7,325 bases of DNA from positions 1 to 7,325 of the forward strand of contig CALGOD010000964.1 in assembly GCA_937957845.1 (NCBI GenBank), written 5' to 3'. Position 1 is the first letter of the stretch; each line of letters starts with the position of its first letter. The position numbers and the translations under genes are program-made. Origin of the DNA: an uncultured Nocardiopsis sp. GTDB lineage: Bacteria > Actinomycetota > Actinomycetes > Streptosporangiales > Streptosporangiaceae. Positions 6,804 through 7,325 of the stretch are shown piece by piece. The notes beneath the pieces were generated by a model. That model saw nothing but the letters and a program-made list of their open reading frames with translations. It had not been told where the DNA came from and did not search any database.

Positions 6804-7241
6804 TCAGTCGGACCGCCGTGCCCTGTGCCCCTCCCCGACGGCCAGGCGACGGCGACGGCGGGCCTCGCGCAGCGAGACGCCCACGACGCGGGTGACCGTC
6901 ACCGCCGCGATCACGGCCAGGGGGAGGGCGAGCGCGGTCGCCGGCTGTCGGATGGGACGGAACCGAGCCCCTTCCCCGTCGAGTACGAGGAAGCCCGCGG
7001 GCCGGGCCCGGACGAAACCCGTGCCTCCGGCGCCGTCCCCACCGGCGCGGAGGATCAGGTGGCCCGTGCCCCCGCCCATGACGGTCAGCGCCGTGATCCG
7101 GGCGACCGGGACGATCGTGGCGCCGCCGGAGACCACGGGGTCCCCGAACACCGACGTGCTCCGAGCCGACGCCCTCGTGTTCTCGATCAACCTGGTCAGT
7201 GCGGACAGGGCGGGGCTGGTGTCGCGGGCGGATCCTGGCAT
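6804..7241 (-). CDS. GerW/YtfJ-family sporulation-associated protein, C-terminally membrane-anchored
   Basis: The 145-aa product matches the Spore_YtfJ/GerW family, whose Bacillus member YtfJ (GerW) is a spore protein needed for normal germination. Family marks are the helical N-terminus, then VFGDPV (31-36), a TIVPVARI strand (42-49), a Gly-rich stretch (GGGTG 56-60; GGDGAGGTG 67-75) and the closing strands VRARPAGFLVLDG (77-89) and ARFRPI (92-97). Bacillus YtfJ has the same order, with GDPVE, VI.PIS, Gly-rich loop and ITPIAFLIV. A hydrophobic helix at about 102-120 followed by a basic tail (REARRRRRL) suggests a C-terminal membrane anchor with the tail inside. The ATG at 7241 is preceded by GAAGGGA with a 7-nt gap, better than the in-frame start at 7298 (164 aa). 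Its molecular role is unknown. It is convergent with eccD and not in its operon. Confidence 0.85.
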   Translation of the reverse strand: MPGSARDTSPALSALTRLIENTRASARSTSVFGDPVVSGGATIVPVARITALTVMGGGTGHLILRAGGDGAGGTGFVRARPAGFLVLDGEGARFRPIRQPATALALPLAVIAAVTVTRVVGVSLREARRRRRLAVGEGHRARRSD

Positions 7242-7288
7242 GGCGAAATCCCTTCGGGACGGGCACGGGGGCGGAAACGAGGCCGTAC

Positions 7289-7304
7289 ACCGTGCCATGA
7301 CGGT
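7289..7304. promoter_or_regulatory. Short inverted repeat upstream of the gerW-like gene
   Basis: ACCGT (7289-7293) and ACGGT (7300-7304) form a perfect 5-bp inverted repeat with a 6-bp spacer, 47 bp upstream of the ATG at 7241. It could be an operator near the promoter of this gene. A 5-bp arm can easily arise by chance, and no convincing -35/-10 pair is visible in the 84 bp available before the window ends. Confidence 0.2.
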
Positions 7305-7325
7305 AAAAGGCGCTGGAGAGCATCC

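Noticed and set aside
6673..7323. Minus-strand open frame of 216 codons overlapping the gerW-like gene in another frame
   Set aside because: It is Arg/Pro/Gly-rich without a family match, while the overlapping frame has clear GerW/YtfJ motifs and a ribosome site.

Overview
The window is GC-rich DNA with a strong third-position GC bias. It reads as a mycelial, high-GC Gram-positive actinobacterium. The best guess is a Streptosporangiales/Nocardiopsaceae-type or Streptomyces-like organism; this is inferred from the gene families and base composition, and no marker gene fixes the genus. The core of the window is part of a type VII secretion system (T7SS/ESX) locus: the motor ATPase EccC and the channel subunit EccD, transcribed away from each other from a shared intergenic region of about 150 bp.

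Layout from left to right: (1) 1-1043, minus strand, a secreted or lipoprotein-like protein with beta-propeller-like repeats. It is cut off by the left edge of the window, and at least 347 codons are open without a stop. (2) 1044-1230, a gap with a very strong perfect hairpin (probable eccC terminator) and the presumed leader and promoter of the lipoprotein gene. (3) 1231-5259, minus strand, a full-length single-chain EccC of 1342 aa, with two N-terminal membrane helices, a degenerate ATPase-like domain and three FtsK/SpoIIIE-type ATPase modules. (4) 5260-5408, the divergent promoter region with a perfect 7-6-7 inverted repeat that looks like an operator. (5) 5409-6743, plus strand, EccD of 444 aa, with an N-terminal ubiquitin-like domain and about 11 membrane helices. 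(6) 6744-6803, a short convergent gap with an imperfect hairpin. (7) 6804-7241, minus strand, a small membrane-anchored GerW/YtfJ-family (sporulation-associated) protein. (8) 7242-7325, its upstream region, with a short inverted repeat.

EccC and EccD belong to one inner-membrane machine. EccD lines the membrane channel with its 11 helices, and EccC recruits and powers export of WXG100-type substrates. EccB, EccE, the mycosin protease and the Esx substrates are not in this window and presumably lie elsewhere. The secreted protein downstream of eccC and the GerW-family protein facing eccD are not recognised core T7SS components. They are the least explained and most interesting part of the window. 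No RNA genes, CRISPR arrays, insertion sequences or phage genes were seen.
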